A stretch of 64,000 bases of DNA from the NCBI RefSeq assembly GCF_004762035.2, contig NZ_SIJK02000012.1, positions 1-64,000 on the forward strand, written 5' to 3'. The translations under genes and the position numbers were made by a program. Below are positions 20,953 through 29,274 of this stretch, in pieces. The notes beneath the pieces were generated by a model. That model saw only the letters and a list, made by a program, of their open reading frames with translations, ran no database searches and had not been told where the DNA came from. Origin of the DNA: Candidatus Chloroploca mongolica (GTDB taxonomy: Bacteria > Chloroflexota > Chloroflexia > Chloroflexales > Chloroflexaceae). Positions within the stretch are counted from its first letter, which is position 1. The number at the start of each line of letters is the position of its first letter.

Positions 20953-21036
20953 CCGGTCGGGGCACGGCACCGGTCGGGGCACGGCACCGGTCGGGGCACG
21001 GCACCGGTCGGGGCACGGCACCGGTCGGGGCACGGC
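20952..21036. repeat. 17-bp tandem repeat, five exact copies, after proS
   Basis: Five identical 17-bp units ACCGGTCGGGGCACGGC (20952-20968, 20969-20985, 20986-21002, 21003-21019, 21020-21036) start at the last base of the proS stop codon. They fill most of the space between proS and the convergent methyltransferase gene. Confidence 0.95.
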
Positions 21037-21049
21037 GGCGCCGTGCCCC
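21027..21049. terminator. 10-bp GC hairpin at the end of the 17-bp array
   Basis: GGGGCACGGC (21027-21036) and GCCGTGCCCC (21040-21049) form a perfect stem with a GGC loop. A second GCCGTGCCCC copy follows at 21056-21065. It lies between convergent gene ends, so it may stop or protect both transcripts. Confidence 0.6.
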
Positions 21050-21064
21050 TACGCCGCCGTGCCC

Positions 21065-22240
21065 CTATGATCCCGCCAAAACTCGATACCCTTCGCACGC
21101 TGCCGCAACCGTTACCGTGTCAAAATGCGCCTGCATCACGCGCTCGTAGGGTAAAAACCGATTGGCAACAATCAACAATGTACCGCCTGGAACCAGCACG
21201 CTCCGTGCCTCGCGCAGAAAGGCCTCGGCCATCGCGGTGTCAATCGTTTTGCCCGTGTGAAAGGGCGGATTGCTGAGAACCAGATCGTATGCGTTCCCCA
21301 GTACCGCTTCAAGCCCATCACCTGGTCGCACCTCTACCTGCCTCAAACCGAGGCGTGCCACATTCTCACGGGCTGCCGCAAGCGCAAGCAGATTCACGTC
21401 AACGAGATCGACCTGTTTCGCCCCAAGTTGGGCCGCTGCAATGCCGATCACTCCGTAGCCGCACCCCAGATCAAGCACGCGCTTGCCATTACACCGTTGC
21501 CCGAGTTGGCTCAACAAAAAGGCCGTCCCAGCATCGAGATGCTCGGCACTGAAGACCCCCGGTAAGCTGACCAGTTCGCGGGCCCCCCCTGGGAGATCGA
21601 CCATGAGCGGAAGCCAACTCCCCGGCATAATCCCTGGCAACGTCGTCCAGGCAGGTGGCGCGGCAAAAGGCTGCATACAACGTGTCTCAGCGACACGACA
21701 CCCTTTCCCATAGCCCAGGATGTGCATATTCCCGGTCAAGGCCTGCGCATCGGCGATTAGCGAGCGCACCCCGCTTGCCTGTGCTCCGACAATATTCAGC
21801 CTGCCCTCGGGTCGCAGGTAGGCTTGCGCTTCGAGCAGCCAGCGCCGCCCCAGGGCGCGACTCTTCGGGCTGAACAGAATGGCGCGGTCAAAGGCCTCAG
21901 TCTCACCGGGAAGTGCATTGTTCGCACCCCGTAGCTCGCCCCCGCTGATCTGATTAGCTGCGAATGTCAGCTGCGCCATCCGTAGCGCGATCAGATCGCT
22001 CTCGATGAGTACCAGGTGCCCTCGGGTGAGGTGACGGGCCAGCACAACACCAAGCGCACCATGACCTGCCCCCATCAGCAAGATCCGTTCCATCGGGGCT
22101 GGACGAATCAGGCTCGCCGCAAGGTCCGAGGCCTCAAGCAGCAAATGGGCCGCCGCCAGCCCTGGCTTGCTTACCACCTCGACCGTGAGACCTGCCAGAT
22201 CCGCCTGGAAGGAAAAAGTGGCATGGTAGTTATCCGACAT
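21065..22240 (-). CDS. RsmC/RlmG-like two-domain rRNA guanine-N2 methyltransferase
   Basis: The 391-residue protein is a class I SAM-dependent methyltransferase. The N-terminal half has a degenerate Rossmann fold (LLMGAGHGALGVVLARHL) and the C-terminal half is intact: VLDLGCGYGVIGIAAAQLGA for SAM binding and VLSNPPFHTGKTIDTAMA, the NPPF motif of N2-guanine methyltransferases. This duplicated layout and length match RsmC (16S G1207) and RlmG (23S G1835); which base is modified cannot be decided. I start it at MSDNYHATF (22240), which overlaps the upstream kinase gene by 11 bp. It is the last gene of a three-gene unit. Confidence 0.82.
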   Translation of the reverse strand: MSDNYHATFSFQADLAGLTVEVVSKPGLAAAHLLLEASDLAASLIRPAPMERILLMGAGHGALGVVLARHLTRGHLVLIESDLIALRMAQLTFAANQISGGELRGANNALPGETEAFDRAILFSPKSRALGRRWLLEAQAYLRPEGRLNIVGAQASGVRSLIADAQALTGNMHILGYGKGCRVAETRCMQPFAAPPAWTTLPGIMPGSWLPLMVDLPGGARELVSLPGVFSAEHLDAGTAFLLSQLGQRCNGKRVLDLGCGYGVIGIAAAQLGAKQVDLVDVNLLALAAARENVARLGLRQVEVRPGDGLEAVLGNAYDLVLSNPPFHTGKTIDTAMAEAFLREARSVLVPGGTLLIVANRFLPYERVMQAHFDTVTVAAACEGYRVLAGS

Positions 22241-23102
22241 AACGGCATACAATCTGATCAACCTGAGCCGCATACCCCAACCCAAAGAGGTTCAAGTGGT
22301 TGAGCAAATGATAGAGATTGTAGAGATCCCGGCGTTCGGCGTAGCCTGGTTCGAGCGGCCACGCAGCCTGATACGCCGCATAAAAGCGCGGCCCAAAACC
22401 ACCAAATAACTCGGTATACGCCAGTTCCGCTTCACGGTGACTAAACGAAACCGCAGGATCGATCAAAATCGGGGTGCCGTCAGCCATGCCCACAAGGTTG
22501 CCACTCCAGAGATCACCGTGGATCAGCGCTGGTTCGCCGGGGATCGCAAGCCATTCTTCCAGGCGGTCGACGAGGCGGTCGAGGGCAGCATGACGCGAAG
22601 TGGTCAAGAAACCGTTGGCTACCGCCAGTTTAATCTGGGGTAACAGACGGCACTCGCGAAAAAAAGTCGTCCACGAAAGCATTAAGCTATTTGCCTGCGG
22701 CGTACCTCCAAGAAAATTGTCCTGTTCCAACCCAAATGTAGCCTGGGTCGTACGGTGCAGTTGGGCCAGGTTGGTACCAAGCAAGGCCTGATCCGGTTCC
22801 ATACCGTTGCTCGTGATCCAGTCACTCAACACAAAGGCAATGCCGCACGTGCCATCATCATCGGCAACAACCCGCGGCACACGGACAGAACCTGCGTCCG
22901 CGAGGCGACGCAACCCATACGCCTCGGCAACAACCATTGCCCTCGCAGGCCCACGGATCGCCCACTTCAATGCATAACTCATATCCCGCGTACGCACTCG
23001 TGTGAGCTGTGCACCAAAACTTCCGCCCATTGGTGTCACGGTTATCAGCGGTGTCCCGAGCCGTTGCTCGATCTCCGCCTGAAGGCGATCAGGTATATGC
23101 AT
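22230..23102 (-). CDS. Fructosamine/ribulosamine kinase family protein
   Basis: The 290-residue protein belongs to the fructosamine-3-kinase family, which phosphorylates sugar adducts on protein amines so that they fall off. The kinase-like fold shows the Lys region (SYALKWAIRG), the catalytic loop ALIHGDLWSGNLVG and the metal-binding PILIDPAVSFSHREAELAYT, plus the family's C-terminal YNLYHLLNHLNLFG. The ATG at 23102 has a GAGGGTG site 4 nt upstream; TTG and GTG starts further up are possible. It begins 9 bp after the phosphatase stop and overlaps the methyltransferase start, so the three genes are co-transcribed. Bacterial family members often act on ribulosamines rather than fructosamines. 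Confidence 0.88.
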   Translation of the reverse strand: MHIPDRLQAEIEQRLGTPLITVTPMGGSFGAQLTRVRTRDMSYALKWAIRGPARAMVVAEAYGLRRLADAGSVRVPRVVADDDGTCGIAFVLSDWITSNGMEPDQALLGTNLAQLHRTTQATFGLEQDNFLGGTPQANSLMLSWTTFFRECRLLPQIKLAVANGFLTTSRHAALDRLVDRLEEWLAIPGEPALIHGDLWSGNLVGMADGTPILIDPAVSFSHREAELAYTELFGGFGPRFYAAYQAAWPLEPGYAERRDLYNLYHLLNHLNLFGLGYAAQVDQIVCRYVG

Positions 23103-23110
23103 AGACACCC

Positions 23111-23602
23111 TCAAAACCCTCGTTCAGCACGAATATGGGCGAGAAGGGCACGACAGCCTTTTTCAACAAGTTCATAAACGTGCTCAAAAGCACCGCTATA
23201 GTATGGATCGGGAACCTCACCCCCAGAAATATCAGGACTATCGGTAACATAGTCGAGCAATAGACGGGTGCGTGAGCGCGCTGCAGGGTGATTTTGTGTG
23301 ATCGTGGCGATATTTTCACGATCCATCGCAACAATATAATCAAAGGTCGTGCTATCTTCGTTCTTCAGACGACGTGCGCGCTGATCGCCAACGTTAATGC
23401 CGTGCCGCTTCAATACCGCACTCGTTGCATAATGCGGTGCCTCACCAGCATGCCATCCACCTGTTCCCGCCGAGTCAACCACAAAAGCATCCTCCAACCC
23501 TGCTTCAACAACAAGGTGGCGAAAGAGAGCTTCGGCCATTGGCGAACGACAAATATTGCCCATACAAACAAATAAAACACGCACAGGCTGCCCTGAACTC
23601 AT
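23111..23602 (-). CDS. Low-molecular-weight protein tyrosine phosphatase
   Basis: The 163-residue protein carries the complete LMW-PTP active site: VLFVCMGNICRSPMAEALF (C-x5-R-S, residues ~11-22) and the DP loop VPDPYYSGAF with the general-acid Asp. The ATG at 23602 is chosen over one nine codons upstream because CAGGAG lies 7 nt before it. It heads the unit with the fructosamine-kinase family gene. In some bacteria LMW-PTP homologues dephosphorylate ribulosamine-5-phosphate adducts, so a role in deglycation is plausible as well as phosphotyrosine removal; which applies is not visible. Confidence 0.92.
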   Translation of the reverse strand: MSSGQPVRVLFVCMGNICRSPMAEALFRHLVVEAGLEDAFVVDSAGTGGWHAGEAPHYATSAVLKRHGINVGDQRARRLKNEDSTTFDYIVAMDRENIATITQNHPAARSRTRLLLDYVTDSPDISGGEVPDPYYSGAFEHVYELVEKGCRALLAHIRAERGF

Positions 23603-23703
23603 CGTTGACTCCTGCAAGATATTTGACAACCGGGAATATCTCCCCTATAATTGTCCGTATTGTAAAACATAGTTGTGACATCCGCTCTGGTTTGACCCTC
23701 CAG

Positions 23704-23709
23704 TATAAT
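23704..23709 (+). promoter_or_regulatory. -10 box upstream of rpsA
   Basis: A consensus TATAAT with no good -35 box at 17 bp. A start near 23716 would give rpsA a 5' leader of about 223 nt. Confidence 0.5.
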
Positions 23710-23715
23710 ACATCA

Positions 23716-23938
23716 TCTTTCTACATGATGAGGACGGAGAGCCAGCCACCTGGTGAAGCCTGCATAAAGGCACTGGCGTGGAGAGCGCGAAGCTGTTGCT
23801 AACAGCTTCCTAGCGTATCCATGCTCATCTCACGCGATATACATTTCGCGCCTGCCTACATCAGGATGGCGTTTTTTTTTGGTCATGGCGTGCGGAATGC
23901 ACACAGCTGTGTAAATCTCTTCGAGGAGGCTTTGAAGC
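23716..23938 (+). promoter_or_regulatory. Long structured 5' leader of rpsA
   Basis: The 336-bp gap between the phosphatase gene and rpsA holds no credible gene. From the TATAAT on it can fold into several hairpins: CATCAT/ATGATG right at the 5' end (23710-23730), a perfect 9-bp stem GAAGCTGTT/AACAGCTTC (23789-23797 and 23801-23809, 3-nt loop) and a hairpin ending in a 9-nt T-run. The AGGAGG ribosome site is 8 nt before the rpsA start. This arrangement suggests feedback or attenuation of S1 synthesis. I do not recognise a named RNA family. Confidence 0.5.
23848..23880 (+). terminator. Hairpin plus T9 run inside the rpsA leader (attenuator candidate)
   Basis: A short stem in CGCCTGCCTACATCAGGATGGCG (outer CGCC/GGCG with inner TG/CA) is directly followed by nine Ts at 23872-23880, 58 bp before the rpsA start. 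It has the form of an intrinsic terminator, but the stem is short. Confidence 0.45.
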
Positions 23939-25171
23939 ATGTCGGTGCAATCGGATCAGATCACATTAGAGGATCAGGAGGATCTTGACTGGACGTTGTT
24001 ATTAGATGAGTATGATTATGCCCGTCCGCAGCGTGGTGAGTTGCGTGAGGGCATGGTGATGCAAATTGAAGATAACGGCGTGCTTGTTTCGATCGGGACG
24101 AAACGTGAAGGTGTTATTCCTTCGCAAGACCTGCGCCAGATGGGCGATGAATTCCTGAGTACGCTTCAGGTTGGCGAAACAATTCAGGTCTATGTCCAGG
24201 AACCTGAAAACCGAGATGGTGATCTTATCCTCTCCCTGACGATGGTTCAGGTGGCAAAAGACTGGGAATATGCCGAGCAACTCTTTAAGGATGGCGGCAT
24301 TACCCGTTGCAAGGTAATCGGGTTCAATAAGGGTGGCCTTCTGGTGCAGTTCAACCGCATCCGTGGTTTTGTGCCTGCATCGCAGGTTGCACAGTTGCAC
24401 GGGCGTACGGCTGCCGAGGAACGCCAGCAGGCGCTGCAGAAGATGGTCAATCAAGAGATTCCGCTCAAGGTGATTGAGGTTGACCGCGAGCGCAATCGTC
24501 TCGTGCTCTCCGAGCGTAGCGCAACTCAGGAGTGGCGCAAGGCGCAGAAGATCCGGCTCTTGACCGAGCTCCAGCCCGGTGATGTGTTGAGCGGGCGCGT
24601 CAATCAGTTGACGAACTTCGGGGCCTTTATTGACCTCGGGGGTGCCGATGGGCTGGCTCATATTTCTGAGTTGAGCTGGCAGCGCGTCAACCATCCCCGC
24701 GAGGTGCTCCAACCCGGTCAGGAAGTCAAGGTGGTTGTGGTCGAAATTGACCGTGACCGCGAGCGCATCGGGCTCTCGATCCGTCAACTCCAGGCCAATC
24801 CCTGGGATACGATTGATCAGCGCTATACCCTCGGTCAACTGGTCACCGGCCCTGTCACCAATGTCACCCCCTTCGGTGCGTTTGTGCAGGTCGAAGAGGC
24901 CGTCGAGGGGCTTATTCACGCCAGTGAACTCGATGTTGACCCCCAGACCCAGCCGCGTGATGTGTTGCAGCCCGGCCAGGAGGTGACGGCAAAGGTGATT
25001 AGCCTTGATCGTCAGCGCCAGCGGATGGGTCTGTCACTCCGCCGCATCGCTGAAAATGATAAAGAAGGCGAAGAAGCCGCTGAGCCTGCGCCAGTTGAAG
25101 CCCAGCCTGAGTCAGATACCGAGGCTCCGACTGAGGTCAATGCGACCGCCGAAGCGGCTGCAACTGAATAG
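23939..25171 (+). CDS. rpsA: 30S ribosomal protein S1 (four S1 domains)
   Basis: The 410-residue protein has four S1 RNA-binding domains: ~35-105 (LREGMVMQIEDNGVLVSIG), ~120-190 (ITRCKVIGFNKGGLLVQFN), ~205-275 (LSGRVNQLTNFGAFIDLGG) and ~290-362 (VTGPVTNVTPFGAFVQVEE). A Glu/Ala-rich acidic tail ends it. S1 binds mRNA leaders at the small ribosomal subunit; four-domain forms are usual outside Proteobacteria, where six are found. The start follows AGGAGG by 8 nt. It has a long leader and its own strong terminator, so it appears to be transcribed alone. Confidence 0.95.
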   Translation: MSVQSDQITLEDQEDLDWTLLLDEYDYARPQRGELREGMVMQIEDNGVLVSIGTKREGVIPSQDLRQMGDEFLSTLQVGETIQVYVQEPENRDGDLILSLTMVQVAKDWEYAEQLFKDGGITRCKVIGFNKGGLLVQFNRIRGFVPASQVAQLHGRTAAEERQQALQKMVNQEIPLKVIEVDRERNRLVLSERSATQEWRKAQKIRLLTELQPGDVLSGRVNQLTNFGAFIDLGGADGLAHISELSWQRVNHPREVLQPGQEVKVVVVEIDRDRERIGLSIRQLQANPWDTIDQRYTLGQLVTGPVTNVTPFGAFVQVEEAVEGLIHASELDVDPQTQPRDVLQPGQEVTAKVISLDRQRQRMGLSLRRIAENDKEGEEAAEPAPVEAQPESDTEAPTEVNATAEAAATE

Positions 25172-25186
25172 CTCTATGCGAGCCAG

Positions 25187-25238
25187 AACAGAAACGGGTG
25201 AGAAGCGATGTATCTATCGCTCCTCACCCGTTTCTGTT
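25187..25238 (+). terminator. Strong hairpin terminator of rpsA
   Basis: A 23-bp stem with a single mismatch (25187-25209 and 25216-25238) and a 6-nt loop lies 15 bp after the rpsA stop. The arms begin AACAGAAACGGGTGAG. A short T/G-rich stretch follows (TGTTGTATCAT). Confidence 0.85.
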
Positions 25239-25280
25239 GTATCATAGAGTGCGGTTGTCTTGTTGAGCAAAGGTACTACG

Positions 25281-26273
25281 ATGCGGATCCTTTCTGCTGC
25301 TGATGTTCAGGCCGCTGTCTCGATGCCCGAGGCGATCAATGCCGTCGAGTCAGCTTTTGTGCGGCTTTCAGCTGGACACGCCGAGGTGCCCATCCGTACC
25401 CATGTTGATACGCCTGCATATGAGGCAACGAGTCTCTTTATGCCCGCTCGACTTGACCATGCCACACACGCTGCCCTGGGCATGAAAGTGGTCTCGATCT
25501 TCCCCCAGAATGCAACCCGTGGTGCGCCGACGATTTATGCGCTGGTAACCTTGCTTGATCCCGCTACCGGGCGTCCGGTGGCCCTGCTTGATGGTACGTA
25601 TCTCACGGCCCTGCGCACTGGGGCGGCGTCAGGCGTTGCGACCCGGCATCTGGCGCGTTCTGACGCGCATGTGCTCGCCCTCTTCGGGGCCGGTGCGCAG
25701 GCCCTGCCCCAGGCACTCGCCGTCTGGAATGAACGCCCACTGGAGCGAATCTGGCTTGTGAATCGCTCCCGTCAACGCGCCGAAGGGCTCGCACAACGGA
25801 TGCGTGAGGCTGGCATTACCTGTGAACTCAGGTTTGCCTTAACTGCTGATGAAGCCCTCGCCGAGGCTGAGATTGTGTGTACCGCGACCTCGGCGACCGA
25901 TCCACTCTTTGCTGATACGGCCCTACGCAAAGGCGTGCATATCAATGCCATCGGGGCCTATCGCCCGACTATGGCCGAAATCCCCCTCGCTACTGTGGCC
26001 CGCGCCCGGGTTGTGGTTGATCAGCATCAGGCCGCATGGGCCGAGGCCGGTGAACTGGTGCGTGCCCGTGATGCGGGTCTGATCACGCCTGAACATATTG
26101 TTGGTGAACTCGGCGCCGTGGCTGCCGGGATCGTTGTTGGACGTATGACTGACGAGGATGTGACGCTCTTTAAGTCGGTTGGCAATGCCGTTCAGGATCT
26201 TGCGGTTGCTCATCTTGCTTGGCAGCGTGCCTGTGAATTGAACCTTGGAGTTGAAGTTGCGTTGATGGAATAA
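25281..26273 (+). CDS. Ornithine cyclodeaminase / mu-crystallin family dehydrogenase
   Basis: The 330-residue NAD(P)-binding protein has the family signatures: the substrate-side N-terminus ([20 protein letters not shown]), the Lys-bearing strand [30 protein letters not shown] and the dinucleotide fold [28 protein letters not shown] follows the [12 protein letters not shown] switch region. Members include ornithine cyclodeaminase, alanine dehydrogenase, ketimine reductase and lysine cyclodeaminase; the substrate cannot be settled here. I start at the ATG at 25281; an in-frame TTG lies seven codons upstream. It stands 12 bp before the UDP-glucose dehydrogenase gene, so the two are probably co-transcribed. 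Confidence 0.85.
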   Translation: MRILSAADVQAAVSMPEAINAVESAFVRLSAGHAEVPIRTHVDTPAYEATSLFMPARLDHATHAALGMKVVSIFPQNATRGAPTIYALVTLLDPATGRPVALLDGTYLTALRTGAASGVATRHLARSDAHVLALFGAGAQALPQALAVWNERPLERIWLVNRSRQRAEGLAQRMREAGITCELRFALTADEALAEAEIVCTATSATDPLFADTALRKGVHINAIGAYRPTMAEIPLATVARARVVVDQHQAAWAEAGELVRARDAGLITPEHIVGELGAVAAGIVVGRMTDEDVTLFKSVGNAVQDLAVAHLAWQRACELNLGVEVALME

Positions 26274-26284
26274 GGAGGAGTCTC

Positions 26285-27631
26285 TTGAGCAATATCTGTG
26301 TGGTAGGCACGGGCTATGTCGGGTTGACCACTGGGGTCTGTTTCGCTGACCTCGGCAATACCGTGAACTGTATCGAGATCGATCCCGCCAAGCTGGAAAT
26401 GTTGCGGAGCGGGAAGTCGCCGATTTATGAGCCGGGCCTTGAAGAATTGCAAGAACGCAATATGCGTGCCGGACGGCTCCGCTTTACCGATAATTATGCG
26501 CTTGGTCTCGCTGATGCCCGGTTGATCTTTATTACGGTTGGGACACCAATGGGGGACGATGGCGCGGCTGATCTCTCCTATGTCAAAGCGGCAGCACTGG
26601 GCATTGGACAGCATCTGACCCGCGATGCCATTATCATTGATAAGAGTACGGTGCCCGTTGGTACCGGTGATATGGTCTTTTCGATTATCGCTGAACATGC
26701 CGCCCCGGGCATCCACTTCTCGGTTGTCTCGAATCCTGAGTTTCTGCGCGAGGGCAGCGCACTGACCGATTTCTTCAAGCCCGACCGGATTGTCCTTGGC
26801 TCAACGAATCAGAAGGCCGCCGAAGAGGTCGCCGAGTTGCATGCACCCCTTGGCGCACCGATCATTATTACTGACCTCCGTACCGCCGAGATGATTAAGT
26901 ATGCCTCGAATGCGTTCCTCGCAACCCGTATCTCATTTATCAATGAGATCGCCCAGATCTGTGAGCGCCTCGGGGCCGATGTCCGCGAGGTGGCCCGTGG
27001 CATGGGGGCCGATAAACGCATTGGGCCCCATTTCCTCGATGCGGGTATTGGCTATGGGGGCTCCTGTTTCCCCAAAGATGTCCTCGCGCTTCACCATATG
27101 GCGGCTTCCGCTGGCTGCCATCCGCAGTTACTTCAGGCCGTGATGGAGATTAATCAGTCGGCGCGTGAACGGTTTGTCCAGAAGGTCGAGACGTTGCTTG
27201 GTGATCTGGACGGCAAGTATATCGGGGTGCTCGGCCTGTCGTTCAAGCCGAATACCGATGATATCCGTGAAGCTCCGAGCATTGATATCATTCGGGCTCT
27301 CCAGGCGAAGGGTGCCCGCGTCAAGGCCTATGATCCGGTTGCTATGGAAAATGCTGGCGAGGTCATGCCCGAAGTGACCTTCTGCGCCACGGCCTATGAT
27401 GTCGCCAAAGAGGCCGACGCACTCCTGCTTGTGACCGAGTGGAATGAGTTCAAGCAGATCAACTGGGATAAGATCCGTAGTTTTATGCGCCAACCTATTG
27501 TCGTGGATGGACGCAATCTCTATGATCCTCAGGAGATGGCAAGCCGTGGCTTTACCTACTGGGGCGTCGGTCGCGGCAGTCGTGATGATTTAGATCTGAA
27601 TCCGAAAGATCACGGCCTGCTCACAACATAA
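26285..27631 (+). CDS. UDP-glucose 6-dehydrogenase
   Basis: The 448-residue enzyme oxidises UDP-glucose to UDP-glucuronate with two NAD+, supplying precursor for exopolysaccharide. The N-terminal NAD fold opens with [20 protein letters not shown]. The catalytic Cys lies in [17 protein letters not shown] and the C-terminal UDP-binding domain includes [19 protein letters not shown]. The start codon is TTG at 26285; AGGAGG 6 nt upstream supports it. Length is normal for the family (~430-460). A modular repeat element lies between it and nadC. The nearby envelope genes fit a role in surface polymer synthesis, but the link is inferred. Confidence 0.93.
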   Translation: MSNICVVGTGYVGLTTGVCFADLGNTVNCIEIDPAKLEMLRSGKSPIYEPGLEELQERNMRAGRLRFTDNYALGLADARLIFITVGTPMGDDGAADLSYVKAAALGIGQHLTRDAIIIDKSTVPVGTGDMVFSIIAEHAAPGIHFSVVSNPEFLREGSALTDFFKPDRIVLGSTNQKAAEEVAELHAPLGAPIIITDLRTAEMIKYASNAFLATRISFINEIAQICERLGADVREVARGMGADKRIGPHFLDAGIGYGGSCFPKDVLALHHMAASAGCHPQLLQAVMEINQSARERFVQKVETLLGDLDGKYIGVLGLSFKPNTDDIREAPSIDIIRALQAKGARVKAYDPVAMENAGEVMPEVTFCATAYDVAKEADALLLVTEWNEFKQINWDKIRSFMRQPIVVDGRNLYDPQEMASRGFTYWGVGRGSRDDLDLNPKDHGLLTT

Positions 27632-27641
27632 ACGCCCGTCG

Positions 27642-27762
27642 CTTGGGGGTGTGAGGGCGCAACCCCCAAGTATCACGCTTGTGCTGGCGCAAACAGCCAG
27701 CACAAGCATAGGTTTTGAGGGCGCTAGCCCGAAAGTTCATGCGCATGGGGCACAGTCCCCAG
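27642..27762. repeat. Modular hairpin repeat element, copy 1
   Basis: A first hairpin (CTTGGGGGT 27642-27650, complement 27662-27670, loop GTGAGGGCGCA) is followed by a 12-bp perfect hairpin (27677-27688 and 27696-27707), then a GGTTTTGAGGGCGCTAGCCC module (from 27711) with AAAGTTCATGC. A GGGG/CCCC mini-hairpin ends it (27747-27760). The two flanking modules resemble each other. Related copies lie at 37882-38033 and, in the other orientation, 45466-45592. The element sits in the space before nadC and would otherwise be read as a false N-terminal extension of it. Confidence 0.75.
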
Positions 27763-27785
27763 TCATCTCGCTTGTGGAGCTCTCT

Positions 27786-28634
27786 ATGGAACTGCCCACC
27801 ACCCTGGTACGCGAATTGCTTACGCGTGCGCTGGCCGAGGATCTTGGGAGTGGTGATCTGACAACGCAGGCCGTGATTCCTGCGACGGCACACGTGGAAG
27901 CAGCCTTTGTCTTCCGCGAGGCCGGCCTTGTCTGTGGCCTCGACGTCGTTGCCGCCACCTTTACGCTCGTTGATCCCACACTCGTTGTGACGCCCCTGGT
28001 GCAAGAAGGCGCCCAGGTTGCCCCCGGTACCGTGGTGGCAACCGTGAGCGGCTCAGCCCGTGGGGTGCTGACCGGAGAGCGCGTCGCGCTCAATCTTTTT
28101 CAACGCATGAGTGGCATTGCAACCCTCGCAGCACGCTATGTCGCTGCAGTCGCTGGAACGAAAGCTCGGATCCTGGATACACGCAAAACAACACCCGGTC
28201 TGCGCCTCCTCGAAAAGTACGCCGTACGGCTTGGTGGCGCGACAAATCACCGCTTCGGACTGTATGATGGCGTGATGCTCAAAGATAATCACCTCGCCAT
28301 CCTCGCCGCTCAGGGCATTGGTCTGGGGGCAGCAGTACAACAAGCACGTGCAGCGGTTGGGCCAATGGTGCGCGTCGAGGTCGAAGTTGAAACTGTGGCT
28401 CAGGCTGGCGAAGCCGCCGAGGCGGGGGCAGATCTCATCATGCTTGATAATATGACCCCTGAGACGATGCGTGCTGCGGTGAGCCTCGTGCAAGGGCGCA
28501 CCTTGCTTGAAGCCAGTGGAGGTGTTACTCTGGAACGAGTACGGGCAATTGCCGAGAGCGGGGTGGATTATATTAGTGTCGGGGCTCTGACCCACGCAGC
28601 GCGCGCCCTCGATATTGGGCTTGATATTGCTTGA
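27786..28634 (+). CDS. nadC: Nicotinate-nucleotide pyrophosphorylase (carboxylating)
   Basis: The 282-residue enzyme makes nicotinate mononucleotide from quinolinate and PRPP in NAD synthesis. Signatures: AEDLGSGDLTTQAVIP at the N-terminus, the Arg/Lys active-site stretch RILDTRKTTPGLRLLEKYAV, HRFGLYDGVMLKDNHL and the PRPP-side VEVEVETVAQAGEAAEAGAD. The C-terminal DYISVGALTH is typical of the barrel. The ATG at 27786 is chosen because sequence before it belongs to the repeat element and does not resemble NadC. A strong promoter for the next transcript follows 15 bp after the stop. Confidence 0.95.
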   Translation: MELPTTLVRELLTRALAEDLGSGDLTTQAVIPATAHVEAAFVFREAGLVCGLDVVAATFTLVDPTLVVTPLVQEGAQVAPGTVVATVSGSARGVLTGERVALNLFQRMSGIATLAARYVAAVAGTKARILDTRKTTPGLRLLEKYAVRLGGATNHRFGLYDGVMLKDNHLAILAAQGIGLGAAVQQARAAVGPMVRVEVEVETVAQAGEAAEAGADLIMLDNMTPETMRAAVSLVQGRTLLEASGGVTLERVRAIAESGVDYISVGALTHAARALDIGLDIA

Positions 28635-28649
28635 TTTTGCTTGATACGT

Positions 28650-28678
28650 TTGACACACAGAGAGCGCTCTTGTAGAAT
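28650..28678 (+). promoter_or_regulatory. Strong sigma70-type promoter after nadC
   Basis: TTGACA (28650-28655), a 17-bp spacer and TAGAAT (28673-28678) form the best promoter in the window. Transcription should begin near 28685, 590 nt before the next gene's start codon. Confidence 0.75.
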
Positions 28679-28684
28679 AGCAGT

Positions 28685-29274
28685 ATTACATAGACCTGAA
28701 AGTGATCCTGATCATAACTTGAAAGATACGCTGAGAAATTTGCTCAGCGTAAGATTATTCCACAGTTTGTTCAGAGGCATGAGCGCTAATTGCATCATGA
28801 TCTTGCATCAAAGCTGTGCCCGAGCAAAGTGCCTTCGGTGCGGTAGCACATGGCCCGCAAGATAGTGACGTTCGCGTTGTTGCATAGCCAGGCTGAACTG
28901 TACGGGTACAAAAGCCTGCACCGTCAGGCGTCTGCCAACCTTGCCTGATGCACAACCCGATAGTAACGCTCTATGAACAGGCTAGGCATGGATCATAGGG
29001 GGGCTGATGTCTCAAGATGCGGTACATCAGTGGACACATCGCGGCTCCGCACTTTTCCCCAATGGTGATGTTCAACGCTGGTTTGCTCTATGTCACTTGC
29101 TGCATCATCGATTGATGCACAGATTCACGCAACCACGAGGGCCACCCTGATGGTCTGTTTGATCGGAAACAACTGGTGAAGCCGATAGATTGGGTAGCTC
29201 GTCAGGCCTCTGGTGGTTGTTCTATTGTTGACACTACCAACGCCTCGTTTTCGCTGCAGGAGGAAGGAATTTTC
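28685..29274 (+). ncRNA. Candidate structured RNA or long leader (unassigned family)
   Basis: This is the longest gene-free stretch (~590 nt). It begins at a near-consensus promoter and holds no convincing reading frame. Visible hairpins: a 9-bp stem at 28727-28735 and 28743-28751; a 10-bp stem with a 3-nt bulge (TGCA and TCAGGC at 28917-28929, partners at 28943-28952); CTGATGT/ACATCAG (29004-29010 and 29024-29030); GCGG/CCGC (29041-29050); TGCATCA/TGATGCA (29101-29107 and 29113-29119). The RNA could be a separate small transcript or the leader of the 29275 gene. I checked by eye for RNase P, tmRNA, SRP RNA and c-di-GMP, TPP and cobalamin riboswitch signatures and found none. Confidence 0.4.

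Noticed and set aside
27651-27785. N-terminal extension of NadC from a GTG at 27651
   Set aside because: The extension lies in the modular repeat element and does not look like NadC; the ATG at 27786 gives the normal start.
28641-28955. Small frames of 74 and 66 codons on both strands after nadC
   Set aside because: Overlapping each other, no ribosome site or family features, and the region has RNA-like hairpins.
28880-28960. Resemblance to a c-di-GMP riboswitch (GGGTACAAAAGCC)
   Set aside because: The conserved CGCAAAGCC and the matching second half with the closing helix are missing.
28685-29274. RNase P RNA, tmRNA or SRP RNA
   Set aside because: None of their conserved strings (for example the P4 region of RNase P or the tmRNA ends) was found by eye.
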